Shown here piece after piece: positions 5,634-7,027 of a stretch of DNA of 7,027 nt. The DNA comes from an uncultured Caryophanales bacterium. Its GTDB lineage: Bacteria; Bacillota_I; Bacilli_A; RF39; UBA660. How positions within the stretch are numbered: the first letter of the stretch is position 1; every line of letters starts with the position of its first letter. The translations under genes and the position numbers were made by a program. Below the pieces are notes generated by a model, which made no database searches, had not been told where the DNA came from, and worked only from the letters and a program-made list of their open reading frames with translations. Where the stretch lies: contig CAMSXY010000063.1 in NCBI GenBank assembly GCA_947065955.1, positions 1 through 7,027 of the forward strand. The letters are read 5' to 3'.

Positions 5634-6603
5634 TTATAATTTTAACAGTTGTTTCTTCCTTATAGTTGGAAGTAATCTCCATTTTTAAGCCAAGATTGTC
5701 ACAAATTTTCTTAGCTAAATATAACCCCATCCCTGTCGATTTTGATTTTGTCCTATCACTTCCTGTAAAACCTTTTTCAAAAACTCTTATTAAATCCGAT
5801 TCTTTAATCCCACAACCATTATCTTTTAATATTAAAATAACACTATTTTTCCAATCTTCGCTGAAAATTTTTATTTTCTTTTTATCTTTATCCAAATACT
5901 TTATACTATTTTGAAGAACTTGCGATAAAACAAATATAAGCCATTTTTCATCTGTATAGATGGTTTTATCTAAATCATGAATATCTAATACTATTTTACT
6001 ACCTAGTAAATAATCCTTATATTTTAAAATGACTTGATGTACTAAATCCGATAAATTTATTTTTTTAATAAAATAATCTTTTTCTGTAGTACTACTTCTT
6101 GCGAAAAAAAGGATTTGTTCTACTAATAAATTTATTTTATCCACTTCTTTTTTTAAAATACTATTTTTATTATCATCCAAAGCAAGAAATAAAGCTGAAA
6201 TAGGAGTTTTTATCTCATGAACAAAACTTTCAATATATTCTTGATAGTCCTGTTTCTCCTGTTCTAATTTTCCTATTTTATCATTCATGGATTTACAAGC
6301 AAGTTTTAAAGCATATAGATACGCAATACTTTCGATTGAATTAGATTTAGGCAATATTTCCGATATATAGTACTTTTCCTCTAAACCATCCACCAAAGAA
6401 ATAATTTTTTGATTCCTTTTTTTTAGAAATAGATAATCTCCTAGGAAATAACTAATAAGTAAAAACAGTAATAATAGAACTACAAGCAAAATAGAATAAA
6501 AATTAATATCCATTATATATAAAAAAATGGTTAAAAACACAATAAGAAAAAATTGAGCCAATATATAGAATATTTTATCTTCGATATAATGAAAAAAACT
6601 CAT
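5605..6603 (-). CDS. BceS-like intramembrane-sensing sensor histidine kinase
   Basis: The 332-residue kinase has two adjacent membrane helices (about 11-31 and 36-57) joined by a loop of only a few residues. This is the hallmark of intramembrane-sensing kinases of the BceS group, which in Bacillota respond to cell-envelope antibiotics, usually together with a BceAB-type ABC transporter. His129 in SFVHEIKTPISAL is the phosphorylated histidine. The N box is QNSIKYL (Asn232), the G1 box is DNGCGI (261-266), the F box is VFEKGFTG, and the G2 box is GMGLYLAKKI (291-300). The ATG at 6603 overlaps the stop codon of the response regulator (ATGA), with AAGGA upstream inside that gene, so the two are translationally coupled. 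No transporter gene is within the window on the downstream side. The BceS assignment is by architecture; the ligand is unknown. Confidence 0.93.
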   Translation of the reverse strand: MSFFHYIEDKIFYILAQFFLIVFLTIFLYIMDINFYSILLVVLLLLFLLISYFLGDYLFLKKRNQKIISLVDGLEEKYYISEILPKSNSIESIAYLYALKLACKSMNDKIGKLEQEKQDYQEYIESFVHEIKTPISALFLALDDNKNSILKKEVDKINLLVEQILFFARSSTTEKDYFIKKINLSDLVHQVILKYKDYLLGSKIVLDIHDLDKTIYTDEKWLIFVLSQVLQNSIKYLDKDKKKIKIFSEDWKNSVILILKDNGCGIKESDLIRVFEKGFTGSDRTKSKSTGMGLYLAKKICDNLGLKMEITSNYKEETTVKIIIPKSTFHPL

Positions 6604-7027
6604 AATTTATATCCTTGCCCTTTTATATAAGATAATAAATTCATAATTCCTATCTCCTTCGCTTTTTTTCTTAAACGATTAATATTCACAGCTAAGATAT
6701 TATCATCTAGATAATATTTATCATTCCAAAGCTTATCCAATAACTCCTCTTTTGTTATAACTCTATTAGAATTAATAAAAAAATAATAAAGAATCCGAAA
6801 CTCATTACGAGTAAGTTCTACTTCTTTTTTTTGGTATTTTAATAAGGATAAGTGAAGATCTAATGTATAATGATTTTTAGTCAGATTTCTATAATTAACA
6901 GGATCACTTATTTTTAATGCCCGTTTGATTTTTTCAAGTAAAATAATTTTATTATAAGGTTTAACAATAAAATCTACACCTCCTACCTGAATACTTTTTA
7001 TTTCATCTTGAGCAGATCGGAATATCA
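6600..7027 (-). CDS. OmpR/BceR-family response regulator, C-terminal part (start beyond contig end)
   Basis: This frame encodes the end of a receiver domain and a complete winged-helix DNA-binding domain; the start and the phosphorylated Asp lie beyond the window. Visible are GGVDFIVKP with the conserved receiver Lys (codon 6962-6960), ELTRNEFRILYYFF, LLDKLWNDKYYLDDN, AVNINRLRKKAKEIG and the closing wing YIKGQGYKL. The LDDNILAVNINRLRKK segment is typical of BceR-type regulators. Codons from 7013 leftward (137 residues plus TGA) are genomic. Bases 7014-7027 look adapter-derived, so the residues IFRS before Ala (codon 7013-7011) are unreliable. The TGA overlaps the kinase ATG. It presumably activates genes for envelope-stress or peptide-antibiotic defence, by analogy only. 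Confidence 0.93.
   Translation of the reverse strand, partial: IFRSAQDEIKSIQVGGVDFIVKPYNKIILLEKIKRALKISDPVNYRNLTKNHYTLDLHLSLLKYQKKEVELTRNEFRILYYFFINSNRVITKEELLDKLWNDKYYLDDNILAVNINRLRKKAKEIGIMNLLSYIKGQGYKL
7014..7027 (-). other. Probable adapter remnant at the right contig end
   Basis: Read on the minus strand, the end is TGATATTCCGATCT. Its last nine bases equal the 3' end of the same adapter found at the left end, and 11 of all 14 bases agree with the expected CGCTCTTCCGATCT. It also puts an Arg where response regulators have Leu or Ile in the strand before Ser-Ala. Both facts suggest a poorly corrected adapter end, though chance identity of nine bases cannot be excluded. Confidence 0.65.

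Noticed and set aside
5666..5914. Plus-strand open frame of 82 codons
   Set aside because: It is antisense to the conserved ATPase boxes of the histidine kinase and has no family resemblance.

Overview
The window is a complete short contig from a low-GC bacterium, most likely a Bacillota/Bacilli or Mycoplasmatota relative of the kind assembled from gut metagenomes. This placement is an inference. It rests on the A/T-rich genome, strong Shine-Dalgarno sites, sigma-A-like promoters, a BceRS-type two-component system, a YugP-type peptidase and an rpsO-pnp arrangement. UGG codes for Trp and UGA serves as a stop, so there is no sign of the mycoplasma code. Both ends carry sequencing-library adapter: bases 1-45 clearly (including what looks like an 8-nt index) and the last 9-14 bases probably. 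Biological sequence therefore spans about 46-7013.

All supported genes lie on the minus strand, so transcription runs from right to left. From right (upstream) to left (downstream): (1) a response regulator cut by the contig end (6600-7027) overlaps by 4 nt a BceS-like intramembrane-sensing histidine kinase (5605-6603). (2) A 267-bp gap (5338-5604) holds a strong promoter and a doubtful open frame. (3) A 469-aa single-pass membrane protein of unknown function (3928-5337) follows. It has a charged cytosolic region, one membrane helix, a Pro/Thr/Ser linker built from a nearly perfect 48-bp tandem duplication, and an outer domain. It ends in a strong intrinsic terminator. (4) A tight housekeeping operon follows: cysS (cysteinyl-tRNA synthetase), a YugP-like membrane zinc peptidase and truB (tRNA pseudouridine-55 synthase). 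(5) A 250-bp gap holds a well-formed promoter and a structured leader for rpsO (ribosomal protein S15). (6) After a hairpin terminator comes the first 89 codons of pnp (polynucleotide phosphorylase), which then runs into adapter.

Functionally this is mostly translation and RNA metabolism (CysRS, TruB, S15, PNPase) beside an envelope-facing segment (two-component system, membrane protein, membrane peptidase). No mobile element, CRISPR array, tRNA or rRNA was seen. I found no clearly new multi-gene system. The items most worth a second look are the unrecognised membrane protein with its repeat linker, the rpsO leader with competing hairpins, and the adapter contamination, which makes a false C-terminus on pnp and probably false residues in the response regulator.
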